From Polynucleobacter acidiphobus (GTDB taxonomy: Bacteria; Pseudomonadota; Gammaproteobacteria; Burkholderiales; Burkholderiaceae): a stretch of DNA of 64,000 bases. The translations under genes and the position numbers were made by a program. The notes under the pieces are model-generated. The model did not search any database, was not told where the DNA came from, and saw nothing but the letters and a program-made list of their open reading frames with translations. The stretch covers positions 956,829 to 1,020,828 of the forward strand of contig NZ_CP023277.1 of assembly GCF_003065385.1 (NCBI RefSeq). The letters run 5' to 3'. This document shows, piece after piece, positions 1 through 9,983 of the stretch (positions within the stretch are counted from its first letter, which is position 1; the number at the start of each line of letters is the position of its first letter).

Positions 1-403
1 CCATGTACTCAAACTCAAAACACGCCACCACCGCAGGAATCGATTCAATCTTGCCAGCAATTACTACTAGGGCTTCTGATTCACCCGATGCGTCACTGGC
101 TTGCTTTAAACGATCAGGGTATTTTTTACTGTCTTTGAACTTGAGAGCATCGACCGGATACACCGATTCACCAATCTCAACGCGTGGCTTGGGATCTAAT
201 AAGTGATCAAGGCGTTTGCGCGCATTAATGCGCATATGGTGTGAGCATTTCGGGCAAACCGAGAGATTGGCTTCAATATCGGTGCTGTAGAGAACCGCAT
301 CGCAACCACCGCATTTAACCCATAAACCTTCGGGGACGGTCTTCCGACTGGCCGGATCGCTTTGTTGGATCTGGGGCGGAAGTATTTTGTCAATCCAGCT
401 CAT
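1..403 (-). CDS. accD: Acetyl-CoA carboxylase carboxyltransferase subunit beta (partial, C-terminus outside window)
   Basis: AccD pairs with AccA to form the carboxyltransferase that moves CO2 from biotin-BCCP to acetyl-CoA, making malonyl-CoA for fatty-acid synthesis. The ATG at 401-403 opens a reading frame that stays open to the window edge, giving the first 134 residues. It begins MSWIDKILPP and carries the AccD four-cysteine zinc ribbon (CGGC, then CPKC about 20 residues later), followed by the start of the crotonase-like domain. It lies about 20 bp downstream of trpA on the same strand; the trp-accD order is common in betaproteobacteria. The rest of the gene lies before position 1. Confidence 0.93.
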   Translation of the reverse strand, partial: MSWIDKILPPQIQQSDPASRKTVPEGLWVKCGGCDAVLYSTDIEANLSVCPKCSHHMRINARKRLDHLLDPKPRVEIGESVYPVDALKFKDSKKYPDRLKQASDASGESEALVVIAGKIESIPAVVACFEFEYM

Positions 404-422
404 AGCGGTATTGTAACGACCT

Positions 423-1223
423 TCAATCGTGGTCTAAAGCCTGTCGGATTTCATGGATAAAGCGCTCAAGTACCACCAACTCTTCACCCTTTTTTGCCTC
501 TTCAAGTAATTGCACAATCCGACTGCCAATCACCACCGCATCGGCTGTTTTAGAAACTGCTTTGGCACTCGCCGCATCCCGAATCCCAAACCCAACGGCA
601 ACCGGAATTGGGGTCTCTTGCCGAATGAGGGGCAGTACACTCGCTACATCTTGCGTATTTAAGTTACTTGCACCAGTTACTCCACGCAGTGATACGTAAT
701 AGATGTAACCTGCCGCAATTTGTGCTGCGTGATGAATGCGTTCTTGACTGGAGGTGGGTGCTAACAAGAAGATTGGGTCAATACCTTCGCTGCGCATTTG
801 CTTGGCAAACTCTTCGCATTCTTCAGGCGGGTAATCCACAATCAACACACCATCGACGCCAGCTGCTTTAGCGGCTTTTGCAAATGCTGCGTGACCCATT
901 TGCTCGACTGGATTGGCATACCCCATCAACACCACGGGGGTGGTTTGATTCTTTTGACGAAACTGCTGCACATTAGCTAGGCATTGCTTGAGTGTCACTC
1001 CTTGCGCAAGCGCACGCTCAGACGAGCGCTGAATGACCGGGCCATCGGCCATTGGGTCTGAGAATGGGACACCCAACTCAATCACATCAGCCCCACCCTT
1101 CACCAAGGCATGCATCACATCCACGGTTAAATCGGGATGCGGGTCACCTGCCGTTACAAATGGGATCAAACCCTTTTTATTCTTGGCTTTGAGGTCTGCG
1201 AATACACCAGCAATCTTCGACAT
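423..1223 (-). CDS. trpA: Tryptophan synthase alpha subunit
   Basis: TrpA cleaves indole-3-glycerol phosphate and channels indole to TrpB. The 266-residue protein is a complete TIM barrel with the catalytic-Glu segment [16 protein letters not shown] and the phosphate-binding GFGIRD region. A longer in-frame reading starts at 1256, but the ATG at 1223 is preferred: GGAAGG lies about 8 bp upstream, it gives the family N-terminus [11 protein letters not shown], and it leaves a 4-bp gap after the trpB stop instead of an overlap. It is the last trp gene of a trpF-trpB-trpA cluster and is followed by accD. The other trp genes are not in this window. Confidence 0.97.
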   Translation of the reverse strand: MSKIAGVFADLKAKNKKGLIPFVTAGDPHPDLTVDVMHALVKGGADVIELGVPFSDPMADGPVIQRSSERALAQGVTLKQCLANVQQFRQKNQTTPVVLMGYANPVEQMGHAAFAKAAKAAGVDGVLIVDYPPEECEEFAKQMRSEGIDPIFLLAPTSSQERIHHAAQIAAGYIYYVSLRGVTGASNLNTQDVASVLPLIRQETPIPVAVGFGIRDAASAKAVSKTADAVVIGSRIVQLLEEAKKGEELVVLERFIHEIRQALDHD

Positions 1224-1227
1224 GAAC

Positions 1228-2421
1228 TTAGCCTTCCGAACCGGTTGCTTGAGCAACGGTATGCATATCTTTATCGCCGCGACCCGAGAGGTTAATCAAG
1301 ATGACTTTGTCTTTACTCAAGGTTGGTGCCAATTTGCAGGCATACGCCACTGCATGAGAAGACTCAAGCGCCGGAATAATGCCCTCAATGCGGCAGCAAT
1401 CATGGAAGGCTTTTAATGCATCCTCATCCGAGATCGCCACATACTCTGCTCGACCAGAATCTTTTAACCATGCATGCTCTGGTCCCACGCCAGGGTAGTC
1501 CATACCAGCCGATACTGAGTGGGTCTCTGCAATTTGACCATTTTCATCTTGCAAGAGATAGGTACGATTGCCGTGAAGCACGCCTGGTTTGCCAGCACAC
1601 AGCGCGGCGGAGTGATCACCGGTATTCATGCCACGACCTGCGGCCTCAACACCAACCAAACGCACATTGGGCACATCAATATAGGGATAGAAAATGCCCA
1701 TGGCATTCGATCCACCGCCCACACACGCTAAGACATAGTCGGGCTGTCGACCAATCATCTCTGGCATTTGGACTTTGCATTCCTCCCCAATCACACTCTG
1801 AAAATCACGCACCATCATGGGATAAGGATGAGGGCCAGCGACGGTACCAATAATGTAGAAGGTGTTTTCCACATTGGTTACCCAATCGCGCATCGCTTCA
1901 TTGAGTGCATCTTTGAGAGTTTTACTACCTGACTCGACTGGCACCACTTTGGCACCGAGCAACTTCATGCGATAGACGTTTTGGGCTTGGCGCGCAACAT
2001 CGACAGAGCCCTGATAAACCGTGCAGTCCAGACCAAAGCGAGCACAGATGGTGGCGGTTGCCACGCCGTGTTGACCCGCACCAGTTTCGGCAATGATGCG
2101 CGGTTTACCCATGCGCTTGGCTAACATCGCTTGGCCAATCACGTTGTTAATCTTATGAGCCCCGGTATGGTTCAGATCCTCACGCTTGAGATAAATCTGT
2201 GCCCCACCCAACTGCTCGCTTAAGCGTTTGGCGTGATAGACCGGGGATGGACGACCCACAAAGTGTTTGAGCTCGTAATGGAACTCCTCAATAAATGCTG
2301 GGTCATGCTGATACTTTGCATAGGCTTCTTTGAGTTCGTTTAATGCATACATCAATGTTTCAGAAACAAAGATGCCGCCATAAGGGCCAAAGTGGCCACG
2401 TTCATCTGGTTTGTCGTACAT
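1228..2421 (-). CDS. trpB: Tryptophan synthase beta subunit
   Basis: TrpB is the PLP enzyme that condenses indole with serine to give tryptophan, working as a TrpA2B2 complex. The protein has 397 residues, the normal length. The PLP lysine is K90 in HTGAHKINN. The glycine-rich phosphate-binding loop GGGSNAMG and the C-terminal LSGRGDKD are intact. The ATG at 2421 is 31 bp beyond the trpF stop. It is translated with trpA (4-bp gap) as the two subunits of one complex. Confidence 0.98.
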   Translation of the reverse strand: MYDKPDERGHFGPYGGIFVSETLMYALNELKEAYAKYQHDPAFIEEFHYELKHFVGRPSPVYHAKRLSEQLGGAQIYLKREDLNHTGAHKINNVIGQAMLAKRMGKPRIIAETGAGQHGVATATICARFGLDCTVYQGSVDVARQAQNVYRMKLLGAKVVPVESGSKTLKDALNEAMRDWVTNVENTFYIIGTVAGPHPYPMMVRDFQSVIGEECKVQMPEMIGRQPDYVLACVGGGSNAMGIFYPYIDVPNVRLVGVEAAGRGMNTGDHSAALCAGKPGVLHGNRTYLLQDENGQIAETHSVSAGMDYPGVGPEHAWLKDSGRAEYVAISDEDALKAFHDCCRIEGIIPALESSHAVAYACKLAPTLSKDKVILINLSGRGDKDMHTVAQATGSEG

Positions 2422-2452
2422 AAGTACCTCGACTTGGTTTAACGCCTACGCG

Positions 2453-3136
2453 CTAGAAATGACTGCTTGGATTTGTTTGATCGGCGCTACGTACTGCATC
2501 CGCAAACTGCCTGATTAACACTGGGTCTTTTACCCCTTTACGAACCTCGACTCCGCTCGAGATATCAACCGCGCAGGGGTGCAGACGAGCGATCGCCTCG
2601 CCAACGTTGTGCGAGTTCAATCCACCACTCAAAACGACCCGATGCGCGTTTACGTTTGCCCATGTGTCCGGTATAAGGTTCCAATTAAAGGCGGTACCAC
2701 TACCGCCGTAGCCATCAACTAGTGCATCTAGCAAAAAGCCGGCAGCATCCCCATATTGTAGGGAAAATTCTGGGAAATTGAAGGACTGGCCAATTCGGGC
2801 GGCTTTGATCCAGGGTAGACCACCCGAAAGCCGCCGACATTGCTCAGGGGTCTCGTCCCCATGAAATTGCCATAGGGTAATGGCGGCATTTGCCCGGATC
2901 TCCTCCATTTGATTGGGGGTAGGATTAACCACCAGCCCTACTGCATCCATCGAGGCGGGTAATTGGGTAATGAGGGTGCCGGCGTCTTCTGGGCTAATTG
3001 CTCTGGGGCTTTGGGGGTAAAAGACGAAACCCACCGCATCGACCTGAGCTGCCACTGCGGCTTCAATATCTGCAGGTGTGCGCAAGCCACAGATCTTGAT
3101 CCGGGTGTGCGTAGGGGTGTAAGTTAGTAAGCCCAT
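2453..3136 (-). CDS. trpF: Phosphoribosylanthranilate isomerase
   Basis: TrpF performs the Amadori rearrangement of N-(5-phosphoribosyl)anthranilate, the third step of tryptophan synthesis. The 227-residue TIM-barrel protein has the N-terminal catalytic-cysteine motif KICGL, the DAVGFVFYPQSPR segment, and the C-terminal phosphate-binding LSGGLN and DISSGVE motifs. It starts 2 bp after the truA stop, so the two are almost certainly co-transcribed. The truA-trpF-trpB-trpA-accD order is typical of Burkholderiales. Confidence 0.97.
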   Translation of the reverse strand: MGLLTYTPTHTRIKICGLRTPADIEAAVAAQVDAVGFVFYPQSPRAISPEDAGTLITQLPASMDAVGLVVNPTPNQMEEIRANAAITLWQFHGDETPEQCRRLSGGLPWIKAARIGQSFNFPEFSLQYGDAAGFLLDALVDGYGGSGTAFNWNLIPDTWANVNAHRVVLSGGLNSHNVGEAIARLHPCAVDISSGVEVRKGVKDPVLIRQFADAVRSADQTNPSSHF

Positions 3137-3138
3137 GG

Positions 3139-3963
3139 TTAAGATTGGAGCATAAGCTCTTTTGGAAAACCGGCATTGTGTAAATGCGGTGCAGGGATTG
3201 CAAATTCTTCTGGGTAGGCCGCCCGCACCAAGTACAACCCATCGGGGGCAAAGGTTGGCGCTGCTAAGTCCCGATTTCTGCCGGCGAGAACTTTACTCAT
3301 CCAATCGCTAGATTGCCGCCCTTGGCCAATATGCAAAAGACTCCCAACGATATTACGCACCATGTGATGTAAAAAGGCATTGGCCCTGACCTTGAAATAC
3401 ACAAATGGTTGCAGATCGATGATGCTACATTCGTAGAGATGCTTCACAGGAGTCTTACTCTGACATTCCGATGCCCGAAATGATGAGAAATCATGTTCAC
3501 CCACCAAGTACTGCGCGGCGGTTTGCATTTGTTTGATATCAAACCATTGACCGGCTGGTAGCATTTGATAGCCGTAGCGCTGATGCAAGATGGGCGAGCG
3601 TGTTGGCCCAGCCAGTAAGGCATAAATGTAGGTGCGCTCTTTTGCACTAAAGCGCGCATCAAAAGCAGCGCTTACCGGCTTTGCCCAGTTCACCACCACA
3701 TCGGGTGGCAAGAAGGTATTGATCCCCCGCACCCATGACCAATCTTCGCGCTCCACCTGCGCATCAAAGTGCACCACTTGCCCAAGGGCATGCACCCCTG
3801 TATCGGTTCGCCCTGCTGCAGTGACTCGCACTGCTTGTCCGTCACCAATGAACTGACTAATGGCGGATTCAAGGGCGGCTTGAACGGTCGGTTGATTGGG
3901 CTGAACTTGCCATCCGCAATAGGCGCGGCCATCATACTGCACGCCTAGAGCGATCCGCTTCAT
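3139..3963 (-). CDS. truA: tRNA pseudouridine(38-40) synthase
   Basis: TruA isomerises uridines 38-40 in the anticodon arm of many tRNAs. The 274-residue protein has the family N-terminus ([12 protein letters not shown]) and the catalytic aspartate D54 in [12 protein letters not shown], followed by the conserved [13 protein letters not shown] motif near residue 200. Its ATG directly abuts the stop codon of the upstream fimV (TAAATG, no gap), which indicates translational coupling. It sits between the fimV-like gene and trpF. Confidence 0.97.
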   Translation of the reverse strand: MKRIALGVQYDGRAYCGWQVQPNQPTVQAALESAISQFIGDGQAVRVTAAGRTDTGVHALGQVVHFDAQVEREDWSWVRGINTFLPPDVVVNWAKPVSAAFDARFSAKERTYIYALLAGPTRSPILHQRYGYQMLPAGQWFDIKQMQTAAQYLVGEHDFSSFRASECQSKTPVKHLYECSIIDLQPFVYFKVRANAFLHHMVRNIVGSLLHIGQGRQSSDWMSKVLAGRNRDLAAPTFAPDGLYLVRAAYPEEFAIPAPHLHNAGFPKELMLQS

Positions 3964-5334
3964 TTAATGATCGTTGCGTTGATTAATCTGCGCCATCAGG
4001 CTGCGAGCGGCGATGGTAATCTGTGGATCGACCTGACTACTTACCAGCAGAATCTCTTCTAAGGCTTTGCGTGCTGCGACAAAGTCTTCAATCGTGATGT
4101 AAGCCTTGACCAAATTGAGCTTTACCCGCAAGGCGTCAGCATCGTGCTGTTTAGGTGAGTCTAGGTTGAGGTCAAGACTCGACAGAATGGCCGCCGCTTT
4201 GGGCGGAATCGCTGTAGGGCTCGCAGTGATCTTAGCCTCTTTGGAACCGGCCGGTGATTCATGGGATTGTGATTCAGCACGGCGAGTGTAGCGAGCCAGT
4301 GACCACAGCAGTAAGCCCGTGATACCAATTAACCCAACCCCTACTAAGGCTGGTCCCCATTGATCCATGCCTGACTTCGGTGCAGCAGAATCACTCGGGC
4401 TCACACCCTCTTTACGAGCCTCTAAGAGCTTTTGTAAATCAGCAATATTTTTCTCAAGCTCTGCTACGCGTGCCTTACTTTGTGCCAAGGCCTTTTCTTG
4501 GGCAACCATCTCCTCCACATAACGCCGCGTATCCGCCTCGCTGCCTGCACCGGGGCCAATGCGCAAGCGATCCTCGCCAACACCCGGTGTGGGGTTAGAG
4601 GACTGATTCGCTGCACGACTTGATACAGCGCTTTGACCCGATCCACCCTCCTGCTCAAGCCATGCTCGATTTGCCTCTTGTGCAAATTCTTTAGCCTGTG
4701 CGGGAGTAATGGAACCCAATAAAGTGGCATCGGGCTTGTTGAGTTGCGCACCGGCCTTTAAGCGATGGATACTGCCGCCAATAAATGCATCGGGATTGGC
4801 TTTATATAAAGCAAGCAAGGCTTCGTCCATATCGGCACTACCCAATTGCGGCCTGATTTGCGAAGCGATCTCACTCAAAGTTTGACCGGGTCGCACCGTT
4901 ACCTGACTAACGTCGCCGACCATCAAGCTATAGGTCTTAGCAATACCGCCGTTCGTCCATTTGAGCCCTAAGATGATGTCAACAAAGGGGTCCTTCCCGG
5001 TTTCAATGGGGCTCTCGGTTTGCACCACGATCAGAAATTGCTCGGGCTGATTGCGCTTGAGAATAATCGACGGGTTGTAATCCAAAACGCGTGTGGAGAT
5101 CCCCAAGCGCTCATAGTCAGCCTTGGTAACCGGATCAATTGCTAGCGACTCTAGATAGGGTCGATCTTCTAGACCCGTTCGCACCGGAATCTCAGCGCGT
5201 AATGACTCCTTGGGTTTGGACAAAATAATGGGCGATCCCAAGGTCACTGCCTGCGCACTTGGCCACATGAAAAAGATCACGATGGCCAGCACTAGCCAGT
5301 TAAATAGGGTTTGCAGGACGCAACGCCAAGGCAT
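3964..5334 (-). CDS. fimV: Compact FimV-like inner-membrane protein (peptidoglycan-binding and TPR-like domains)
   Basis: FimV proteins are polar hubs affecting pilus assembly and cell polarity. This 456-residue version begins with a signal sequence or anchor (about residues 8-28), then the FimV N-terminal domain with a LysM-like segment (VTVRPGQTLSEIA) used for cell-wall binding. A charged coiled coil follows around 280-315 (EEMVAQEKALAQSKARVAELEKN in part), then one transmembrane segment (ALVGVGLIGITGLLLWSL), and a C-terminal FimV TPR-like motif (LVKAYITIEDFVAARKALEE). It is far shorter than the roughly 900-residue pseudomonad FimV but keeps each end. It lies between asd and truA. The exact role here is inferred from domains only. 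Confidence 0.8.
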   Translation of the reverse strand: MPWRCVLQTLFNWLVLAIVIFFMWPSAQAVTLGSPIILSKPKESLRAEIPVRTGLEDRPYLESLAIDPVTKADYERLGISTRVLDYNPSIILKRNQPEQFLIVVQTESPIETGKDPFVDIILGLKWTNGGIAKTYSLMVGDVSQVTVRPGQTLSEIASQIRPQLGSADMDEALLALYKANPDAFIGGSIHRLKAGAQLNKPDATLLGSITPAQAKEFAQEANRAWLEQEGGSGQSAVSSRAANQSSNPTPGVGEDRLRIGPGAGSEADTRRYVEEMVAQEKALAQSKARVAELEKNIADLQKLLEARKEGVSPSDSAAPKSGMDQWGPALVGVGLIGITGLLLWSLARYTRRAESQSHESPAGSKEAKITASPTAIPPKAAAILSSLDLNLDSPKQHDADALRVKLNLVKAYITIEDFVAARKALEEILLVSSQVDPQITIAARSLMAQINQRNDH

Positions 5335-5348
5335 CTTAGATCTTTGTC

Positions 5349-6512
5349 TTAAGTATTAAGCAAAATGCGTAGCATGCGACGCAGAGGTTCGGCAGCACCC
5401 CATAGCAACTGATCGCCGACCGTGAATGCCCCTAGATACTCCGGGCCCATGGCTAATTTATGTAAGCGCCCAATCGGAATGGTCATAGTGCCACTTACTG
5501 CTGCTGGTGATAACTCACGCTCAGTAATCTCCCGCTCATTGGGAACCACCTTCACCCACTGATTATCAGCTGCCAACATCGTCTCAATCTCAGAAAGCGG
5601 AATATCTTTCTTTAACTTGACGGTTAAGCCCTGTGAGTGGCAACGCATCGCGCCAACGCGAACACAAATGCCATCAATCGGAATACTACCCGGCGACCGA
5701 AATGGCGGATTGCCCATGATCTTGTTGCACTCGGCTCCTGCTTTCCACTCTTCTTTGGTCTGACCGTGTTCAACCGGCACATCAATCCACGGAATTAAGC
5801 TTCCCGCTAATGCGGTGTTCCGAAAGTTGGTTTTGGGGAACTCTGCCGAACGAATGGTCTGTGCTACCTTGCGATCAATATCCAAAATCCATGAGGCTGG
5901 ATTGGCGAGTTCGCTGGCAACGCTGTGATGCAAAGTGCCCATTTGCTCGAGTAACTCGCGCATATTGGCAGCTCCAGCACCAGATGCTGCTTGATAGGTC
6001 ATGGCACTAATCCATTCCACATTGCCGCTTTTGAGAAGCCCGCCCATCGCCAGCATCATCAAGCTCACCGTGCAATTACCACCGATCCAGTTCTTACCGC
6101 CAGAGTCCAGCGCCCTATCAATGACCGGCCGATTAATGGGATCCAAGACAATTACCGCGTCGTTTTCCATGCGCAGCGCACTCGCTGCATCAATCCAATG
6201 CCCTTGCCAACCCGCTGCGCGTAGTTGGGGATAAATCGCCTTGGTGTAATCACCGCCCTGACAGGTCAAAATCACATCACAACGAGCTAAGGCCTTTACA
6301 TCATTGGCATCCTGTAAACGGGTCTCACTTTTGGTAACCCGTTGGCCATTGATCAATGGCACCTCACCACCGGCATTACTGGTGCTAAAGAAAACAGGTT
6401 CGATGTGAGTAAAGTCGTTCTCGTCTTGCATGCGTTGCATCAGCACACTGCCAACCATGCCGCGCCAACCAACTAAACCAACTACAGGATTTGCTAAAGG
6501 GGTATATGCCAT
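5349..6512 (-). CDS. asd: Aspartate-semialdehyde dehydrogenase
   Basis: Asd reduces aspartyl phosphate to aspartate semialdehyde, the branch point to lysine/diaminopimelate, threonine and methionine. The 387-residue protein has the NADP-binding loop [10 protein letters not shown] near the N-terminus, the nucleophilic cysteine C147 in [10 protein letters not shown], and the [12 protein letters not shown] substrate region with the catalytic histidine. It matches the gamma/beta-proteobacterial Asd type, slightly longer than the E. coli enzyme. It lies 24 bp after leuB and 14 bp before fimV. Confidence 0.97.
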   Translation of the reverse strand: MAYTPLANPVVGLVGWRGMVGSVLMQRMQDENDFTHIEPVFFSTSNAGGEVPLINGQRVTKSETRLQDANDVKALARCDVILTCQGGDYTKAIYPQLRAAGWQGHWIDAASALRMENDAVIVLDPINRPVIDRALDSGGKNWIGGNCTVSLMMLAMGGLLKSGNVEWISAMTYQAASGAGAANMRELLEQMGTLHHSVASELANPASWILDIDRKVAQTIRSAEFPKTNFRNTALAGSLIPWIDVPVEHGQTKEEWKAGAECNKIMGNPPFRSPGSIPIDGICVRVGAMRCHSQGLTVKLKKDIPLSEIETMLAADNQWVKVVPNEREITERELSPAAVSGTMTIPIGRLHKLAMGPEYLGAFTVGDQLLWGAAEPLRRMLRILLNT

Positions 6513-6536
6513 ATTTAAGTTCTTTTAATGAATTAA

Positions 6537-7607
6537 TTAACGAAGAGCAGCAACCACCGCATCACCCATCTCGGAGGTGGATACGCGTTTCATTCCAGCC
6601 GTATCAATATCGGCCGTGCGATAACCTTGCGCCAGAACGGTTTGCACAGCCTTCTCAATGCGCTCGGCTTCATTTGCTAAGTTGAGAGAAAAGCGTAACA
6701 TCATCGCTGCTGACAAAATGGTGGCCAAGGGATTAGCAATATTCTTTCCAGCAATGTCAGGGGCTGAACCATGGCTGGGTTCATACAAACCTTTATTGTT
6801 CTTATCAAGGGATGCTGAGGGCAACATGCCAATCGAGCCCGTGAGCATAGCAGCCTCATCGGAGAGAATGTCTCCAAATAAGTTGCCAGTGACGATCACA
6901 TCAAAGGACTTGGGGGCACGCACTAATTGCATGGCAGCGTTATCCACATACATATGACTTAACTCCACATCGCTGTATTCCTTTGCAATCCGGGTCATGA
7001 CCTCGCGCCATAACTGGGAGGTCTCCAGCACATTGGATTTATCCACACTGCACACTTTGTGATTACGCTTACGAGCCGCTGTAAATGCTACGTGCGCAAT
7101 TCGCTCAATCTCAGGTTCGCTGTAGCGCATGGTGTCAAAGCCCTCACGTGCTCCTGTAAAGAGCCCATCAGGAGCATTACGAATACCCTTGGGTGAACCA
7201 AAATAGATATCGCCATTAAGCTCGCGCACGATCAGGATATCGAGGCCGCCAACAATTTCAGGTTTTAGGCTCGAGGCGGCGGTTAACTCCTTGTAGCAAA
7301 TCGCTGGACGGAAGTTTGCAAAGAGGCTCAAATGCTTGCGTAGACCCAAAATTGCTTGCTCAGGTCTTAACTCGCGCGCTAGAGTGTCGTACTTCCAGTC
7401 ACCCACCGCTCCAAATAAGATAGCATCGGCTGCTTTAGCCAAATCCAGAGTAGCCGGGGGCAATGGATGACCCGCCACGTCATAGGCAGCTCCGCCAACT
7501 GGAGCGGTTTCCATCTCGAGGGGTAATTTGAGCGCTTCTAGAACTTTTACGGCTTGCGCAACGATTTCCGGACCAATGCCATCGCCCGGGAGAACAGCAA
7601 TTTTCAT
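6537..7607 (-). CDS. leuB: 3-isopropylmalate dehydrogenase
   Basis: LeuB oxidatively decarboxylates 3-isopropylmalate to 2-ketoisocaproate in leucine synthesis, using NAD and a divalent metal. The 356-residue protein begins [15 protein letters not shown] and has the isopropylmalate-site arginines, the metal-binding [12 protein letters not shown] segment and the NAD-contact [11 protein letters not shown] region. Two ATGs are adjacent (7610 and 7607). The second is chosen because the AAAGG ribosome site is 6 bp from it but only 3 bp from the first. It follows leuC and leuD in the same run. Confidence 0.97.
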   Translation of the reverse strand: MKIAVLPGDGIGPEIVAQAVKVLEALKLPLEMETAPVGGAAYDVAGHPLPPATLDLAKAADAILFGAVGDWKYDTLARELRPEQAILGLRKHLSLFANFRPAICYKELTAASSLKPEIVGGLDILIVRELNGDIYFGSPKGIRNAPDGLFTGAREGFDTMRYSEPEIERIAHVAFTAARKRNHKVCSVDKSNVLETSQLWREVMTRIAKEYSDVELSHMYVDNAAMQLVRAPKSFDVIVTGNLFGDILSDEAAMLTGSIGMLPSASLDKNNKGLYEPSHGSAPDIAGKNIANPLATILSAAMMLRFSLNLANEAERIEKAVQTVLAQGYRTADIDTAGMKRVSTSEMGDAVVAALR

Positions 7608-7660
7608 CATGAACCTTTATGTAATGGCGCTAGCCCATTGAGCGCCAGGAGTGCGTCAGA

Positions 7661-8308
7661 CTACGGGAGCTGGGTCGCAAGCCATGGCATGCGCAATATG
7701 CGTTCTGCCTCAAAAGCTTTTATTTTATCGGCATGCCGTAGGGTTAGACCAATATCATCTAAACCGTTGAGCAAACAATACTTCCGAAACGGGGTGACCT
7801 CAAAGCGATAACGACGCCCATCTGGGGCAATCACTTCTTGGCTCTCAAGGTCAATGGTAAGTTGATAGCCAGAGAATGCTTTGGTCTCATTAAATAGGTG
7901 GTCGACCTCTTGCTCCGATAAAACGACGGGTAAGAGCCCATTCTTAAAGCAATTATTGAAGAAAATGTCCGCAAAACTTGGGGCAATAATCGCCCGAAAT
8001 CCGTATTGCGCTAAGGCCCATGGTGCATGCTCACGGGAGCTTCCACAACCAAAGTTCTTGCGCGCCAGCAAAATACCGGCCCCTTGGTAACGCGGCTGAT
8101 TCAGGATAAAGTCAGGGTTTAGGGGGCGCTTCGAACAGTCTTGACCAGGCTCCCCCTGATCCAGATAGCGCCACTCATCAAAGAGATTCTGACCAAAACC
8201 GGTCTTCTTAATCGATTTTAGGAACTGCTTCGGAATAATCGCGTCGGTATCGACGTTCTCGCGATCCAATGGGGCGACTAGCCCCTGATAAACCGTAAAT
8301 GCATCCAT
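7661..8308 (-). CDS. leuD: 3-isopropylmalate dehydratase small subunit
   Basis: LeuD is the swivel-domain subunit that completes the LeuCD isomerase converting 2- to 3-isopropylmalate. The 215-residue protein shows the defining motif [15 protein letters not shown] and the N-terminal [20 protein letters not shown] region that helps shape substrate specificity. The ATG at 8308 lies 2 bp after the stop of a small lipoprotein gene that separates it from leuC. No strong Shine-Dalgarno is visible, so coupling to the upstream gene is likely. Confidence 0.97.
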   Translation of the reverse strand: MDAFTVYQGLVAPLDRENVDTDAIIPKQFLKSIKKTGFGQNLFDEWRYLDQGEPGQDCSKRPLNPDFILNQPRYQGAGILLARKNFGCGSSREHAPWALAQYGFRAIIAPSFADIFFNNCFKNGLLPVVLSEQEVDHLFNETKAFSGYQLTIDLESQEVIAPDGRRYRFEVTPFRKYCLLNGLDDIGLTLRHADKIKAFEAERILRMPWLATQLP

Positions 8309-8310
8309 GA

Positions 8311-8529
8311 TTATTTGACCGGTGTGACTGTAACGTCTTTGTTATTGGTATTTGTGCTTGGAGTACCCGCTGGATTAGGCGCAGTCTCCACGGGCTTCGC
8401 CTGTGGATCCATTTTTTTGCCCATCTCCTGTAAATCTTTACCAACGCCTGTCCACGTGTTTGCGCAGGCTGTAAGCGTGATCGTTGAAAGAAGAATCAAT
8501 CCGGAGCGCATCAAAAGGTTCATATTCAT
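8311..8529 (-). CDS. Entericidin-like small lipoprotein
   Basis: This 72-residue protein has a lipoprotein signal peptide ending in the lipobox LTAC with the lipidated cysteine at residue 22. The [11 protein letters not shown] segment that follows resembles entericidins (EcnA/EcnB: small lipoproteins with a TRGVG-type motif). The rest is a short low-complexity tail rich in Pro, Thr and Asn. It lies between leuC (13-bp gap) and leuD (2-bp gap) and must be co-transcribed with them. Whether it affects envelope stress or bacteriolysis as in enterics is unknown. Start alternatives at 8529 and 8523 differ by two residues. Confidence 0.75.
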   Translation of the reverse strand: MNMNLLMRSGLILLSTITLTACANTWTGVGKDLQEMGKKMDPQAKPVETAPNPAGTPSTNTNNKDVTVTPVK

Positions 8530-8542
8530 ATTCTAGGAAAGA

Positions 8543-9949
8543 TTAAGCGATCTTGCGCACATCCACAAAATGCCCTTCAATTGCCGCAGCGGCAGCCATT
8601 GCGGGACTGACTAAATGAGTGCGGCCACCCGCTCCTTGACGACCCTCAAAATTACGGTTAGAGGTTGAAGCGCAGCGCTCTTCAGGTTCCAAGCGATCAG
8701 CATTCATTGCCAGACACATCGAGCAACCCGGCTCACGCCACTCAAATCCAGCGGCTTTAAAGACCCGATCAAGACCTTCGCGCTCGGCTTGTGCTTTCAC
8801 CAAACCAGAGCCTGGTACCACTAAGGCTTGCTTGACATTGACCGCTACCTTCTTACCTAAACGCTCAACTACTTTTGCGGCAGCTCGCAAGTCCTCAATC
8901 CGGCTGTTGGTGCATGAGCCAATGAAGACTTTGTCTACATAAATGGTGTCAAGTGGCAAATTGGGTTCAAGCCCCATGTATTGCAAGGCGCGCTCCATTG
9001 CTTGACGCTTGACAGGATCCCGCTCGCGCTCCGGGTCGGGCACGCGACTACCAATTGGCAGAACCATTTCTGGGGAGGTGCCCCAACTAACTTGGGGGGC
9101 GATCTCTTCAGCCCGCAACTCAACCACGCGATCAAAATGGGCGCCGGGGTCTGAATGCAAGGTGCGCCAATATTGCAAGGCTTGGCGCAAAGCCTCACCC
9201 TTGGGAGCGTAGGGTCGCCCTTGGATGTATTCAATGGTGGTTTCATCAACGGCAACTAAGCCAGCGCGCGCACCGGCTTCAATCGCCATATTACAAATGG
9301 TCATGCGCCCTTCCATCGATAGCTGACGAATGGCCTCACCCGCAAACTCAATGGTGTAGCCCGTGCCACCGGCGGTGCCAATCTTGCCAATCACGGCCAA
9401 GATAATATCTTTTGCCGTGCTACCGGGTTGGAGACGACCTTCAACCCGTACCAACATGTTCTTACTCTTTTTCATGAGCAAGGTTTGGGTTGCGAGCACA
9501 TGTTCCACTTCGGAGGTGCCAATCCCAAAGGCCAGTGCTCCAAACGCACCATGCGTGCTGGTATGAGAGTCTCCACAGACTACAGTCATCCCAGGCAAGG
9601 TAGCGCCCTGCTCAGGGCCAATCACGTGCACGATGCCCTGACGCTGGTCATTCATCTTGTACTGGGTAATACCAAAGCGATCACAGTTTTGATCTAAGGT
9701 GTCGACTTGCAACTTAGATACTGGGTCGGCAATACCCTCGGTACGATCTGTAGTGGGCACATTGTGATCAGAGACCGCGAGGTTGGCTGAGACACGCCAG
9801 ACCGGGCGAGCGGCAAGACTCAAGCCTTCAAAAGCTTGTGGGCTCGTCACCTCATGAAGCAATTGTCGATCAATGTAGATGGTTGCCGTGCCGTCTTCTT
9901 CTGAATGAACGACGTGCTCATCCCACAACTTGTCATAAAGCGTACGCAT
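8543..9949 (-). CDS. leuC: 3-isopropylmalate dehydratase large subunit
   Basis: LeuC carries the [4Fe-4S] cluster and active site of isopropylmalate isomerase. The 468-residue protein has the aconitase-family cluster ligands ([14 protein letters not shown] and [10 protein letters not shown]) and the [12 protein letters not shown] motif. A longer in-frame reading to 10054 exists but would run into gltA. The ATG at 9949 is preceded by AAAGGGA at good spacing and gives the family N-terminus [14 protein letters not shown]. It lies 34 bp downstream of gltA. Confidence 0.97.
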   Translation of the reverse strand: MRTLYDKLWDEHVVHSEEDGTATIYIDRQLLHEVTSPQAFEGLSLAARPVWRVSANLAVSDHNVPTTDRTEGIADPVSKLQVDTLDQNCDRFGITQYKMNDQRQGIVHVIGPEQGATLPGMTVVCGDSHTSTHGAFGALAFGIGTSEVEHVLATQTLLMKKSKNMLVRVEGRLQPGSTAKDIILAVIGKIGTAGGTGYTIEFAGEAIRQLSMEGRMTICNMAIEAGARAGLVAVDETTIEYIQGRPYAPKGEALRQALQYWRTLHSDPGAHFDRVVELRAEEIAPQVSWGTSPEMVLPIGSRVPDPERERDPVKRQAMERALQYMGLEPNLPLDTIYVDKVFIGSCTNSRIEDLRAAAKVVERLGKKVAVNVKQALVVPGSGLVKAQAEREGLDRVFKAAGFEWREPGCSMCLAMNADRLEPEERCASTSNRNFEGRQGAGGRTHLVSPAMAAAAAIEGHFVDVRKIA

Positions 9950-9983
9950 AATTCCCTTTAAAGCAAAAGAAGCAATATAACGC

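Noticed and set aside
668-1416. Plus-strand reading frames opposite trpA and trpB
   Set aside because: They are antisense shadows of conserved genes, with no family features or ribosome sites.
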